Both the position numbers and the translations under genes were made by a program. 64,000 bases of DNA, taken from contig OY744607.1 in NCBI GenBank assembly GCA_963556255.1, positions 37,097,230-37,161,229 of the forward strand, written 5' to 3'. This stretch comes from Allolobophora icterica. Lineage: Eukaryota; Annelida; Clitellata; Crassiclitellata; Lumbricidae. The notes beneath the pieces are model-generated. The model had not been told where the DNA came from. It ran no database searches and was given only the letters and a program-made list of their open reading frames with translations. How positions within the stretch are numbered: the stretch's first letter is position 1; every line of letters begins with the position of its first letter. Shown here in pieces: positions 1-11,240 of the stretch.

Positions 1-184
1 CGAATTTTAACTGTATACGGCAGCCTTGCAAGGCGCCAATCACGTCCTACATCTCATTTTCACAAACGCGCCATCTCGCGAATGATAGGCTGAGTGGACA
101 TTTGGGAAGGTTGCGGGAAGCGATCCCGCTACCTACTGCACTTCACGCCAGTGATGTTACCACTACTCTATGGACCCCCTGAAG
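1..184 (-). mobile_element. Retroposon family A, partial copy (minus strand)
   Basis: This stretch is about 90% alike to 57,035-57,245, and its first bases match the reverse complement of 39,258-39,310. All three are copies of one dispersed element whose 3' tail is an (ATT)n run. The copy here runs off the start of the window, so its tail is not seen. No coding potential is visible. The order of the shared blocks puts the element on the minus strand. It may be a SINE or the 3' end of a longer non-LTR element. Confidence 0.6.
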
Positions 185-429
185 GCATTAAAATTATGTG
201 GGATCCATATCTGTTATAATATCACAGCACATTTAGCCAAGTTTACACAGTACATGTGAACTTCTCTTATGTGCAATTGTGCATAAGTCTGTTAAGTGCA
301 TAGGTTCAAGGCAGTCCCGAGGATATGCTCTTAAGTGGCGTTGACTGTATATACATATACCTATATTATACACGCATGTATGTATTACGCAACTGCCTCA
401 CTTGGTCTACTCCGTTTTACCTAATGAAT

Positions 430-737
430 TTTTCCCTCTGGTTTCTCCCATGCCTGCCAGGGCCTCCTTGCGATCTTCAGCTAGTGGCCTTATGCATGGA
501 TATCCCTCGTATGCGCTCTTCCACGGCTAGAAGCTTCGCCTATGCGGGTCCATCCGCTTGGAACTGTATAGGCCTACCTTTGTTTCTCCGCCAAGAGCTT
601 CTTGTCCTCTCTCCTCTCCAGTTCCATGGACGCCTGAAAACCTTCCTTTTTGCCGATGCTGGCACTGATGCGGGTTGAGAGCGCCGATGATTGAGTGGCG
701 CTATATAAGTGTTCGATTACAATTACAATTATTACAG
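430..737 (+). mobile_element. L2/CR1-type non-LTR retrotransposon, 3' end
   Basis: The reading frame ends with the typical C-terminal tail of L2/CR1-like reverse transcriptase ORFs: a GPSAWN block (normally GPxxWNxLPL) followed by LKTFLF. After the stop come GGCGCTATATAAGTG and a tail of repeated ATTACA. The same layout (WN block, LKTFLF, GGCGCTATA, short-repeat tail) occurs at 48,647-49,075, 60,850-61,475 and, in reverse, at 62,548-63,010. Upstream coding sequence is missing, so this is a dead 5'-truncated copy. Confidence 0.7.
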
Positions 738-770
738 ACATGATAGTTTAATGTAGGGGCCTATATGAAT

Positions 771-772
<2 letters not shown>

Positions 773-844
<72 letters not shown>
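773..844. repeat. (AT)n microsatellite
   Basis: Uninterrupted AT dinucleotide run of about 72 bp. Confidence 0.97.
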
Positions 845-847
<3 letters not shown>

Positions 848-1936
848 AGGCGATTTACGAGGTCCTTTACGACTTTATACAAACTTCAATCATATTCCTG
901 GCGGTGCATAGGTTGCTTCTGAGGCCTCTGAACTTGTCGACCGATGGATCACTTGGCCTCAGTCACCGGAAGGTCCGACCTCTGCTTAATTGGCCAATGC
1001 ACCTGAAGCAACCAGCAGATGACGGAAGTAGATGAAGAAGGCATTTGATTCGAAACCAAATAATTAAGTTAATGTATACGCGATAGACATCTGCATACCT
1101 GCGTCCAGGTATGTTATCTCTTAACTCCATCAAGCTCAGCCTGTGTGTACCAACCAAAAGAGAACACAATCATCGAACAACGACTTCGTTCTCATATACG
1201 AATACATACACTTATAGGCCTACACATATATCCACACATATATATATATACACATATACATTAGTGTTTTATGGTGCATATATAATTTTATATATATATA
1301 TATAATATAATATACGTATATATATATGTATATATATATACATACATGAACGTAGACTAAATAAATACGCGTAGCTTTACGTACACACATACGATATACA
1401 TACATATTTATGCACGTATACAAAATGCAACACACGCGTGAACATGCGTTTAAGTAAATATGTGGAGGTTGTAAGAAGCATGGTGCAAGTAGGCCTACGT
1501 CAGTGCATCTGGCTTCAAAGGAACATTTTTCAAACGCTTCAAACGTCAAATTATGCAGTGCTCAAAGTAATTTGGCGAAAAGCCGTTGGCTGCTCGTCTG
1601 ACATTTCTCCGAAAGCCAAGGATTCAGGAAATGTTGGATTCTTTTGGTTATCACCTGTCAACAATCACTGCTGTTGTTTCGACACTAGGCCTACTCAGAC
1701 AGTTCATAAGAACGCATGAAAGCGATTATCAACAAGATACTAGCTGATTAGATTGCTGTTATAATTAACTCTGCTTCACGTGCACACATTTTTAAACTAC
1801 CTTCAAAACGCACAAAATAGCAATTTGTAGCGTTTCAGAGTACAAAATTCAATAGCGACCGTATGGCTTCGACCATATTAATTTTTCAATGAATTGATTG
1901 GGTGAGATCCTTCTCAACCGTTCTCGTTTGAATTGG
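845..1936. other. Non-coding, AT-microsatellite-rich stretch
   Basis: I see no gene here. It contains short TATA/CATA runs near 1,225-1,350 and two TAGGCCTA palindromes (near 1,491 and 1,687). The open frames are short and come from microsatellite sequence. It ends at the target duplication of the hAT element that starts at 1,945. Confidence 0.6.
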
Positions 1937-1959
1937 TGCCACGTCAGGGCATTTTTTAA

Positions 1960-2042
1960 CATGTTGACTGGTGGGGAAATTCCCCACCAGCCCTCTTGAA
2001 TTCCCCACCAGTCCTTGCCCTTTTCCCCACCAGTGAATTTTG
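1960..2042. repeat. Subterminal CCCCACCAG repeats of the hAT element
   Basis: Four copies of CCCCACCAG or its complement CTGGTGGGG lie within 80 bp; the first two form a short palindrome. A matching copy lies near the other end (about 4,354-4,363). Subterminal repeats of this sort are where hAT transposases bind, so these are candidate binding sites. That role is inferred. Confidence 0.6.
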
Positions 2043-3029
2043 CCCTTTTTAGTCCCAAATAGGCCTAATTATTTTTTGTCATTCGTGTGACCTTATGCAT
2101 ATGATATACTGCAAATGCAAACCACGGCAGAAGTGGGATCTTTATAATTTACCGGTATATTTCTTTGGTCACCAATAGTCTGCCTATAGATGTCTATGAG
2201 TCTGCCACAGCAGACTGAAATCTTTATTATTTAAATTTCTTTGGTCACCAATAGTCTGCCTCAGTAGACGTGAAATCTTTAAAACTTAGGGCCTATATTT
2301 CTATGGTCACTAGTAGTCTACTCTTTGCTGTTATTTACGTCTTCGGTGTGTTGATATTTCTAATTTTATCATTTAAAAGCAAAAACTAAACATAAACTAA
2401 AACCGTAAAACTGAATTTTGGTTAGTGGTTATGATAAAGCTAATCTCTAGGATTGGGATTTATCCAATTTACGCAAGAATAATATTGGTTAAATTACAAG
2501 CATGCCGAGTACAGAAAGAACTAAGATACGCAAAGCAGATTTGCTTTTGGATGGCGCTACGAAATGCCAAAAGCTTTCAGATTTATTTGGCCAAAACTCG
2601 ACAGCAAACAATTACAACCAGTCTACCAACGACCAATCAGGCAACAACAGTTAGGCCTACTCACTTTTAACCTGTGTGAGTAAAGAACCAAGTCAATCGG
2701 TAACTGTTGCGAGTCAGGCAGCAAGCGAATGAGAATCGTCAATTGTAGCAAATGATATAGCAAATGCAGCAAGTCAATCGTCAATGATTTTTGTGAGTCT
2801 GGATGCCATTCCATCGTCAAGTAGGCCTAAGTCTTCAACACGTGTCAACGAACTTATTCAACTAACCGAAGCAGGTTTGTCAACTAGGCCTAGTCAACCG
2901 ACAAGTGTGACATCAGTTAAGTCATGTAAAGTTCAGAACCAAAGAAACAGTGTTTCTTTTTACAAAGGAATAAAACTAGACTTGAATAGTTTATTAAAGA
3001 ACAACAACGAACTATAGAGATACTTGACG

Positions 3030-3692
3030 CAACTAAAGATTCAAAGAAGCGTGTGCATGTGTCTTGTAAATTGTGTCTTCAGTACATAGATGAGGCCAAA
3101 AAGTATTTGCGAAACGGCATTGTGCCCATCGCAGTAGGTGTCAGAGCTGATGGTGAAGATCGTTTAAAGTTAATAGTAGATCACTTGCAATCTGAAGCAC
3201 ACAATGCCGTTAAAGATCGAGATAAACTGCATAAGGAATGGGAGAAGGGAAACGATAAGCATCATAGGCTTAAAATCTTGAAAACTCATAAAGCCACATT
3301 TTTTCGCACATCGAAGAATAAGACGAATTTGCTGCATTCTAAGCTCAAAGATGCCAAACAGTTTCCTCGACATCATGAAGTACGTTTCGCTCAGCATCAG
3401 GTACAATTGATGCGATAGCCTATTGAGTAACATTCATGGCTGCAAGGCTGTGTGGAATAAACTAGAGCAAAATGAGAACCGTAAAGAGAAGGTTGAAGCT
3501 CGAGGTTTCACAAAGACTTGGAATGACAGACAAATTTGGATATCTGCATTAATGGACGATATCTTGGATGTATACCAAACTTTGCAAAAACAATTTAAGC
3601 GAGATGATGTCCTTTGTGAAATACTGACGTGTAGAGATGACGCTCTTAGGAAGCTTCAACTGATGAAGGATGGACCGTATACAGGTAAAGGT
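3030..3692 (+). pseudogene. hAT transposase relic (KIAA1586-like), frameshifted
   Basis: Two frames that should be one protein are split near 3,415 by a stop and frameshift. The first holds a CKLC zinc-finger half followed, about 50 residues on, by HLQSEAH, the usual C-x2-C...H-x5-H layout of the N-terminal finger of KIAA1586-type hAT proteins. The second holds TKTWNDRQIWISALMDDI and ends KLQLMKDGPY, also typical of that family. The frame breaks at 3,693, where another transposon inserted. The catalytic RNase-H-like core and C-terminal dimerisation region are absent. The family assignment comes from motif memory without a search. Confidence 0.6.
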
Positions 3693-4095
3693 CATAGGCG
3701 TAGCTACATGGAGGCAAGAGGAAGCATTTGCCTCCTCTTGGTTTTGCAGATTTTAAAATTTTCCTTGGGTTATAGCCCTGCATCGTCCAGTACAGCCCAT
3801 TAGAGGTGGATGTTGTCTCCTCTTGAACGGAAGAACAAATTCCCCCAAAAAGGTCATCAAATGCATGAATGACTAAAAAAAGTCAAACTTTTTTTGTAGC
3901 AAACATTTTCTGAAAACATGCCGGAATTCTGAAATTCTCACAGCGAAATTAAGAAATTCTCTGAGGTTTTTGCTACCGCCCTTCGGACGCTGAAAAATTT
4001 CCCCCTCACCTCTCAAACAAGATCGCCGCCACTCCATCAAAGTTTTGCCAAGCACTAATTGCCTCCTCTTGAACTGAAGTCTGGCTACGCCTCTG
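3693..4095. mobile_element. 403-bp non-autonomous hAT-like element nested in the hAT copy
   Basis: Its ends are CATAGGCGTAGCTAC and the inverse of CAGAGGCGTAGCCAGAC. The 8-bp duplication GTAAAGGT flanks it (3,685-3,692 and 4,096-4,103). It interrupts the transposase frame, so it inserted after the host element. It has no coding capacity. The motif AACAAGATCGCCG inside it is shared with the elements at 5,042 and 18,113. Confidence 0.8.
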
Positions 4096-4554
4096 GTAAA
4101 GGTACTTGTTAAAACAGAAAATGGCTGTACTAGGCTAAATGTTTCTTGTTTATTAGACAATTATATAATAATAATAAATATTAAATTAATATTAAATTAA
4201 ATTATGACATTAAATAATAAATTAAATAATATAAAATATTATAATAGATAAATTATTAGTAATTATTCCTGTGGCCCACAGCTCAAAAAGGTTTCTCTGA
4301 TTCAGTGCTTTTTTATTTAAAATTACGCGCGAAAAATGCCCTTTTTCAAAATTCCCCACCAGTGAAAATTTCTTAAAAAATTCTCTGTGCCACGTCATCT
4401 AAGCCTAAGGTCCTCTTGTACGGACCGTGCTATTGCGAGATTAAAATTTCTGAAATAAGCCCCCACCGATAAGCTAACCGACACCCTCACGCTCAGACTC
4501 GCCTTGAGGCACCCGAATTAGGCGCTATATAAGTTTTATTACAGTATAACTGTC

Positions 4555-4735
4555 TTTTCATATCGCCCTCCTTCCGAAGTTCTGAAGTGCACACAGTGCC
4601 ACACACTGTCAAACGAAAAAAACTTGGATAGCGCTAAATAATTGTGAGCTAAGGTCTTGCTTAAGGTCCATGCACAGTGACCGCCTGCCTGGGTGGATGA
4701 TCGAACTCATACTTCATAATCGTAATCTGAAAAAT
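4555..4735 (-). mobile_element. Degraded tRNA-derived SINE
   Basis: It resembles, block by block, the SINE at 29,371-29,597: a CGCCCT..CTTCC.AAG start, a CTTGCT.AAGGTCC middle, and a decayed complement of a Pol III B box near 4,700 (GATCGAACTCA). Just upstream (4,517-4,545) is another retroelement tail with GGCGCTATATAAG. Age makes the limits approximate. Confidence 0.4.
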
Positions 4736-5033
4736 TTCCCAAGTAGGCTTCTAGGCAGTGGTTTTTAAGGGAGTTTGACAACTGGGACAAAGTCGGCCGC
4801 GACTAGGTGGACTTGGGGAGCGTTGTAAGCTCCCCTAGCGGGGTCTGGTGGAGCCCCAGCCGATAAGTATTTTAGAGCAGTTGCAGCCAAATGGAGTCAG
4901 TTTTAGCCACTTTATTTTACTAAATTTGCCTTCTGTCACTATACATATCCCTATTTAACTCGTACATAGAAGTTTGAAATATAACATAAATAGTTCAACC
5001 ATACCACAAAATATTTGATATAACTAAGTCAGT
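4736..5033. other. No gene seen
   Basis: AT-rich spacer without recognisable coding sequence or repeat between the SINE relic and the hAT MITE at 5,042. Confidence 0.5.
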
Positions 5034-5041
5034 GACAGGCT

Positions 5042-5241
5042 CAGAGGCAGCGATCATGTTTGACAGGTGGGGGAACACGGCAGACGTTTGAACTGATAAT
5101 GGTAAAAAAGAGGTAACAATTTTTTTGACTTTTTGGTGTTTCTTCAAAATTGGGGGACAATTATATATACTGTGTCCCCCTATGTGCACTGTCAAAGGTG
5201 GGAGTCTTGTCCCCCTCGACTCCCCGGGACCACCGCCTCTG
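5042..5241. mobile_element. 200-bp hAT MITE
   Basis: It begins CAGAGGCAGCGATC and ends with the inverse GACCACCGCCTCTG. The 8-bp target duplication GACAGGCT is perfect on both sides (5,034-5,041 and 5,242-5,249). It has no coding capacity. The element at 18,113-18,366 is a relative: both share the blocks GTCGAGGGGGAC and CTGTCAAAC.ATGATCG / CTGTCAAACAAGATCG. Confidence 0.88.
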
Positions 5242-5519
5242 GACAGGCTGAGTAACTGTGACACAGTGGGGGACCTGCAGCGACAACAAACAATGATAGC
5301 TTTAACTTCACCAAACACATCCAACTTTATTTTCCAATTTAGATACGCAAAGAGAACAAGTAACATTGTATAAATGTTTGCTTGGTTGTTGGACCCTTAT
5401 AGAATGCAACTATAGCAGGGCTTTTCAAACTGTGGTCGCGGACCAATAGAGGTCCGCGAGGGATACGGAGGGGGTCCGCGAGAGCGTTCTGAAAATATTC
5501 ATTAACATTGCGTAGTTTA

Positions 5520-6474
5520 GCATTAACATATATACGCAGCCTTTCTCTTTGCCTTCTTTGCCTTTCTCTTTGTCTTCTTATTTACTTTCTTCTTTACTTC
5601 GTTTTTGCCTTTCTTTGCCTTCTTCTTTGCCTTTTACTTACCTTGTTCTTTACCTTGTTCTTTGCCTTCTTCTTTGTCTTGCTATGTGCCTTATTTCTTG
5701 CCTTTTATTCTTCTTCGTCGACTGTTTACTTACCTTCCTCTTTGCCTTCATCTGCGCCTTTTTTCTTTGCCTTCAACCTTGACTTTCTTCTCACCTTCTT
5801 CTATATCATCTTCTATGGCTACTTCTTTGTCTTTCTCTTTGTCTTCTCTCCTGCTTTCTTCTTTGCAACTACGTCATTTTTTTACTTACCTTCATGATTT
5901 CTTTACGTTTTTACTTACCTTCTTCTTTGCCTTTTCAATACGTTTCTCTTTAACTTCTTCTTTGCCGTTCTCACTGCGTTGGTCATTGCCTTTTACTTTA
6001 ATTCTTCTTTGCCTTTCTCTTTGCCTTCTACTGTGACTTTCTCCTTATCTTCTTGTTTATCTTCTTCTATGGCTACTTCATCATCTTTCCCTTTGCCCTC
6101 TTTCTTGCTTTCTTATTTGCCACCTACGCCGTCTTTTTACTTACCTTCCTCTTTACCTTCTTCCTTACGTTTTTACCCACACTTTTCTTTGCCTTCTTCT
6201 GTTTCTCTTTGACTTCTTTTTGCCCTTGTCTTTACCTTGATCCTTGCGTTTTAACTTACCTTCTTCTTTACCTTTGCCTTCTTCTTGCTTTTCTCTTTGA
6301 CTTTTACCTTGGCTTTCTCCTTATCTTCTTCTTTATCTTCTTATATGGTTACTACTTTTTCCTTTTCATTGCCTTCTTCGTTGCTTTTTTCTTTTCCTTT
6401 CTACTCACCTTTGCCTTGCCTTGTTCTGTACTTTCTTCTTTTCTTTCTCTTTTGCATTCTTCATTGCCTTAAAC
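5520..6474. repeat. TTCTTTGCC minisatellite, left block
   Basis: Loosely periodic repeats of CTTCTTTGCCTT with spacers such as TTTTACTTACC. The plus strand is almost entirely pyrimidine. The frames read as runs of Phe/Leu/Ser/Ala and are not taken as genes. The block stops where the L2 copy begins and resumes beyond it with the same unit, so both blocks were once one array. Confidence 0.9.
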
Positions 6475-8238
6475 TTATTATTATTATTATTAATTAAATT
6501 TGTAACGCGCGCATGGTCACACTCACACCGAAATGTGAATCTGAGGCGCGGATAGTCAGTCGCCAGGAGAAGATGCAGTTAGATATCCAAGTGTTTGAAA
6601 GCCAAGGAGAAATAGTGAGTTTTGAGTCTCTTTTTGAAGGTAGAAAGTGAATTTGAGCTACGAAGAGATTGGCAGTCGATTCCATTCCTTGGGGGCAGAG
6701 ATATGGAATGCACGCGAGCCCATAACTGTTCTGCATCTTGGCTCAGCTAAAGGCCCGTACTTGACGATCGCAAGCAACGGGGAGGGATGTAAGGAGTTAG
6801 TAGTGATTGAAGGTAGGGAGGTGTGCCGGTGCTGAGGGCTTTATATGTCAAACAGGCCAACTTGAATTTTATTCTGAACTCAACAGGAAGCCAATGCAGT
6901 TCATGGAGTAGGACCGAGGAGCTTGTTTGTAGTGGAACACGCAGTACCACACGAGCTAAGGAGTTTTGGATGCGTTGCAACCTGTTCAGTTCATGGTCTG
7001 AGATACCAACAAAAAACAGAATTTGCATAATCAAGGCGAGAGGAAACAAGTGAACAGGCTATGGTTTGCGACATGTTCTTAGTAAGAGCCGATCTGATGT
7101 GACGTATTGCTCTATGATAGAAACAAGATTTACAAAGGTTTATGTGTGGTCGAAATGTGAGCTTGCTGTCTAGGGTTACCCCAAGTGTTTTGACAGTGTC
7201 TGATAGTGGCACAGCAGTACCAGCGAGGTCGATGCTAGAAAGTGAAGGGAGAGAACGCAGGCGTTGGTGTGAACCAAACAAAATAGCCTCAGACTTGTCT
7301 GGGACTCTGGGTTTATGGCCAAACCATTGAAACAGAACCATGCATACAAAGATGAGAGGCACTCCTCAAGTTTTAGTTTGCCAGACTGATCAGTGTGACA
7401 AGGCAATATGGAGCTGAGTATCATCCGCATACTGTTGCAATTTGACTCCGAAGTTATTAGCTATACGACTGATTGGGGAGATAAAGATTGTAAATAATAA
7501 AGGGCCAAGGACAGATCCCTGTGGCACTCCAGCATTACAAACAGTGGGCTCAGACCGAGCGCTACCGATGCCAACCTGCTGATTCCGATTGCATAGGTAA
7601 GAAGCTAGCCAGTTTAAGGCTGTCCCAGAGACACCAAAGCTTTTGGAGAGTCTTGATACGAGTATAGTTGGTGGTCTACGGTGTCGAAGGCTGCACTGAG
7701 ATCAAGGGAAACTGAGAGGCAGGCTTTTCCGTTGTCGACAGACGAGAATATGTTATCCAGTGTAGAGGCAAGAGCAGTTTCAGTGGAGTAACCTTCACGG
7801 TATGCTGACTGATAAGGACTGAAGTTGGGAGAGGAAGTGATGTGTTTCTTGATACGCAAAAGAAAGAGACGTTCGAGGATCTTGGAAATGTTATTCAGGT
7901 TGGAGATAGGTCTGAAATTAGAAAGGTTGCTGGTGTCCAGGTCAGGTTTTTTAAGTAAAGGCGTGACTAAAGCAGATTTGAAGCTGGACGGAAAACAACC
8001 TTCGGCAAAAGACAGGTTAGCCAAGTGTGCGATAAGGTGGGAGAAAACATCAGAACATGAGACGATAAGTGATGTAGGTATGAAGTCCATTGGCGATGTT
8101 TTAGGGACCATGCCCTTAAGAAGATTAAAGACTTCAAAGTGGGTGACAGGTGGTATGTTATTAAAAGCAGTGCCAGAGAAGTCAGAATCAAGCAGCAGGT
8201 CATTCCATACTAAATTAGCAGTACATATAGCAATTTTA
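6475..8238 (-). mobile_element. L2/CR1-type non-LTR retrotransposon, 5'-truncated, inserted in the minisatellite
   Basis: On the minus strand, reverse transcriptase motifs appear in order but in several frames: NFRPISNL, KILERLFL, YQSAYREGYSTETAL, SLDLSAAFDTVDH, then the catalytic YADD (codons at 7,420-7,431) with QLHIAL, DTVKTLGVTLDSKLTF, SSRLDYANSV, and the C-terminal LHELHWLPVEFRI. The 3' end is a (TAA)n tail at 6,475-6,495. At least two frameshifts make it a pseudogene. It sits between two blocks of the same minisatellite, so it inserted into that array. Confidence 0.9.
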
Positions 8239-10330
8239 CATTTAACTTACCCTCTTCTCTGCCCTTCTCTTTGACCTCTTCTTGGCCTGCTTCTTTGCCT
8301 TCTTCTGTTCCTTCTTCTATGCCTTTTTACTCACCTTTCCTCTTTCCCTTTGCCTTTACCTTTGCCGTCAACTTTCTTTGACTTCTTCTTTGCCTTCTTT
8401 TTGCCTTCAATTTTGCCGTTTTACTTACCTTCTTTGCTTTCTTCTTTACCTCCTTCATTTTCTTCTTCTTTACCTTCTTTGCCTTTTACTTACCTTTTTT
8501 GCCTTTCTCTTTGACTTTTACATGGCCCTCTTCTTTATCTTCTTCTGTTCCTTCTTCTTTGCCTTTCTACTTACCTTTCTTCTTCGCCTTTTCTTTGCCT
8601 TTATCTTTCCCTTCTATTTTCTTTGAGTTCTTCTTTGCCTTCTTTTTTGCCTTTTTCTTTGCCGTTTTACTTACCTTCTTTGCTTTCCTACCTGCTTTCT
8701 TCTTTGTCTTTCTTCTTCAATGTCTTCTTCATTGACTTTAACTTACCTTCTTTTTCCTTGACTTTCTCTTTGACTTAGCCTTGGCCTTCTTCTTTGCCTT
8801 CTACTGTTCCTTCTTCTCTGTCTTCATCTTTGCCTTCTACTTTCTATGACTTCTCTTTGCTTTCTTTTTGCCTTCTTCTTTGCTGTTTAACTTACCTTCT
8901 TTGTTTATCTTCTTTGCCGTCTTCTTTGCCTTTTACTTACCTTCTTCTTTGCCTTTCGCGTTGACTTCTTCTTGGCTTTCTTCTTTGCCTTCTTCTGCTC
9001 CAACTTTTTACCTACCTCTTTTTGCTTTTTTCTTTGCTTTTTCTTTGCCTTTTACTCTTTGACTCAACTTTTTCCTTCTTTTTGCCTTCTTCTTTACCGT
9101 TTTACTTACCTTCTTTGCTTCTTCCATGCCTTCGTCTTTGTCTTTCTTCTTTGCCCTTATATTTCCCTACAACTCTATTCGACTTCTTCATTGCCTTCTT
9201 GTTTGCCTTTTCTTCTTTGCCGTTTTACTTACCTTTTTCTTTGCCTTCTGCTTTATCTTTCCCTTTGCCTTTTTCATTGACTTTTACTTACTTTCTTCTT
9301 TGCCTCCTTCATAGCCTGCTTATTCGTCAACCTAATTGCTTTCTTCTTTCCACTTATCTTTGCCTTTTTCCTTGCTTCTTTACTTACCTCCTTCTTTGCC
9401 TACTTCTCTGCTGTTTTAGTTACTTCCTTCTTTGCCTTCTTCTTACCTTCTTCTTTACCTTTCTCATTGACTTCTGCTTGGCCTTCTTCCTTGCCTTCTT
9501 CTGTTTTTCCTCTTTGCCTTTCTACTTACCTTTCTTCTTCGTCGTTTTCTTTGCCTTTATCTTTCCTTCCATTTTCTTTGAGTTCTTCTTTGCTTTCTTT
9601 TTTGCATTCTTCTTTGCCGTTTTACTTACTTCTTTGCTTTCCTCTCTGCTTTCTTCATTGTCTTTCTTCCTTGCCTTCTTCTTTGCCTTTTACGTGCCTT
9701 CTTTTTCTTTGCCTTCGTCTGTTCTACCTTTTGACTTGCCTCTCTTTTTTCTTTTTTCTTTGCCTTTATCTTTGCTTCATGCGCTTTGACTTCTTCTTTT
9801 TCCTTCTTTTGCCTTCTTCTTTGCCATTGTACTTACCTTCCTTGCTTCTTCCTGGCCTTCTTCTTTGTCTTTCTTCTTTGCTTTTATCTTTCTCTCCAAC
9901 TTTCTTCGACTTCTTCTTTGTCTTCTCTTTTGCTTTCTTCTTTGTCGTTTTACTTACCTTCTTTGCTTTTTTTGCCTTCTTCTTTGTCTTTCTTCTTTGC
10001 CTTCTTTCTTGCCTTTTACTTACCTTCTTCTTTGCCCTTCTCTTTGACTTCTTCCTGGCCTTCTTCTTTGGCTTCTTCTGTTCCTTCTTCTTTGCCTTTC
10101 TACTTACCTTTCTTCTTCGCCTTTTCTTTGCCTTTATCTTTCCCTTCTATTTTGTTTGAGTTCTTCTTTGCCTTCTTTTTTGCCTTCTTCTTTACTTTCC
10201 TACTTGCTTTCTTCTTTGCTTCCTACATGCTTTCTTCTTTGTCTTTCTTCTTTGTCTTCTTCTTGGCCTTTTACTTACCTTCTTTTTCTTTGCCTTTCTC
10301 TTTGACTTGTTCTTGGCCTTCTTTTGTGTT
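8239..10330. repeat. TTCTTTGCC minisatellite, right block with higher-order repeats
   Basis: Same pyrimidine-only unit as 5,520-6,474. A longer period is visible: the segment ending in CTATTTT(C/G)TTTGAGTTC recurs near 8,605, 9,570 and 10,140. The frames give hydrophobic low-complexity sequence such as FFAFLLTFLLRLFFAF and are not considered proteins. Confidence 0.9.
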
Positions 10331-10929
10331 TGTGTGCTTGTCCTTGTGTTGTATCTTTCGCATGGCGTAGCTCCTCTAAACGAGGTTGCTACGAGGTTGC
10401 TTCGGTGTTAGTAGGTAGCTAAGGTAGGCCTAGTTAGTCATCGTTACACACTGGGACAAAGCTAGGACTTACTACAGTAGCTGATGCTTCGCAGCCATAG
10501 CCTGTTCGTGCTTGTTCTAGGATCTTGGCTTCGTCCGAATGACAAAGATGACCAACGTCCTCGAGTTTCAGGAGTGTTTGGACTAGAGACGAATATGCAA
10601 ACTTCATATCGAACCGCCGGAACTTTTCAGCCTTAATCTACTTAATTTACACTCTGGCGTTTGACCTTCACAGTCGCCAACGTAGTATACTCTCACACAA
10701 TGCCTTTTCGCGTTGATATAAGTGAATTCGCAATTAATTAAAACAACTACATCCAGTTTGCGAATATGCGATGCTATGCGGCAGAGAACAGCGATCGTCG
10801 CGAGTAAAGCGTCACAGACCTATGACGTCACCGACAAACACATACCATAAACTAAGCATAAACGAATGATTAAAACAATTGCGTAACCCAGCGCAGGGAC
10901 GAAAGTAGCACAATATCAGTAGAATAAAT
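10331..10929. other. No gene seen (interior of the hAT-like element)
   Basis: Unique-looking sequence without a credible reading frame. It starts where the minisatellite ends and leads into an L2 remnant. Confidence 0.5.
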
Positions 10930-11240
10930 GCAATATTAAAAACGGTTTCAGAATGTGCGATTGGAAGGCAGAGAATCAGATGAATCAGGGTAGGAATTCC
11001 TGGGGAGTTGGGACTTCGGTGTTGATTGGAAAGCCCGAGGGGTGATAAGTCGACGAGCCTGAGGAGCTGGTGAGCGGCAATACTGATAGAGGAACCGAAA
11101 AATTTGCAGAATTCAGGAGGGAGATGGTTCCAGAACCAAGGTGCAGCGTGGTAGGCCTATATGGCTCGGTTGGAGAACTTGAGATGTGTGGTGCCTCGGC
11201 CCTCAATCTATAAAGGCCTACCAATTTCCTTTCTTTGTTA
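10930..11240 (-). mobile_element. Probable L2/CR1 C-terminal remnant
   Basis: A minus-strand frame reads RAI.AYHAAPWFWNHLPPE, which aligns with the RxFSVAGPxxWNxLPL block at the end of L2-type ORFs. It is strongly decayed, and its limits are guesses. Confidence 0.35.

Larger units (their letters stand above)
1945..4387 (+). mobile_element. hAT DNA transposon with decayed KIAA1586-like transposase
   Basis: The element starts CAGGGCATTTTTTAA and ends in the inverse CTTAAAAAATTCTCTG. It is flanked on both sides by the perfect 8-bp direct repeat TGCCACGT (1,937-1,944 and 4,388-4,395), as expected for hAT insertions. Both ends also carry the subterminal motif ACTGGTGGGGAA. Inside lies a broken transposase frame (about 3,030-3,692), interrupted by a younger 403-bp element. 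At 2,443 bp, with no room for the C-terminal half of the transposase, the copy is internally deleted and inactive. Confidence 0.85.

Noticed and set aside
769..1035. 88-codon frame beginning with repeated Tyr-Ile
   Set aside because: Its first third is an AT microsatellite, and the rest has no recognisable features.
9022..10370. Long open frames (up to 255 codons) rich in Phe, Leu and Ser
   Set aside because: They are translations of the TTCTTTGCC minisatellite; other frames are equally open and no start context, splice sites or domains support them.
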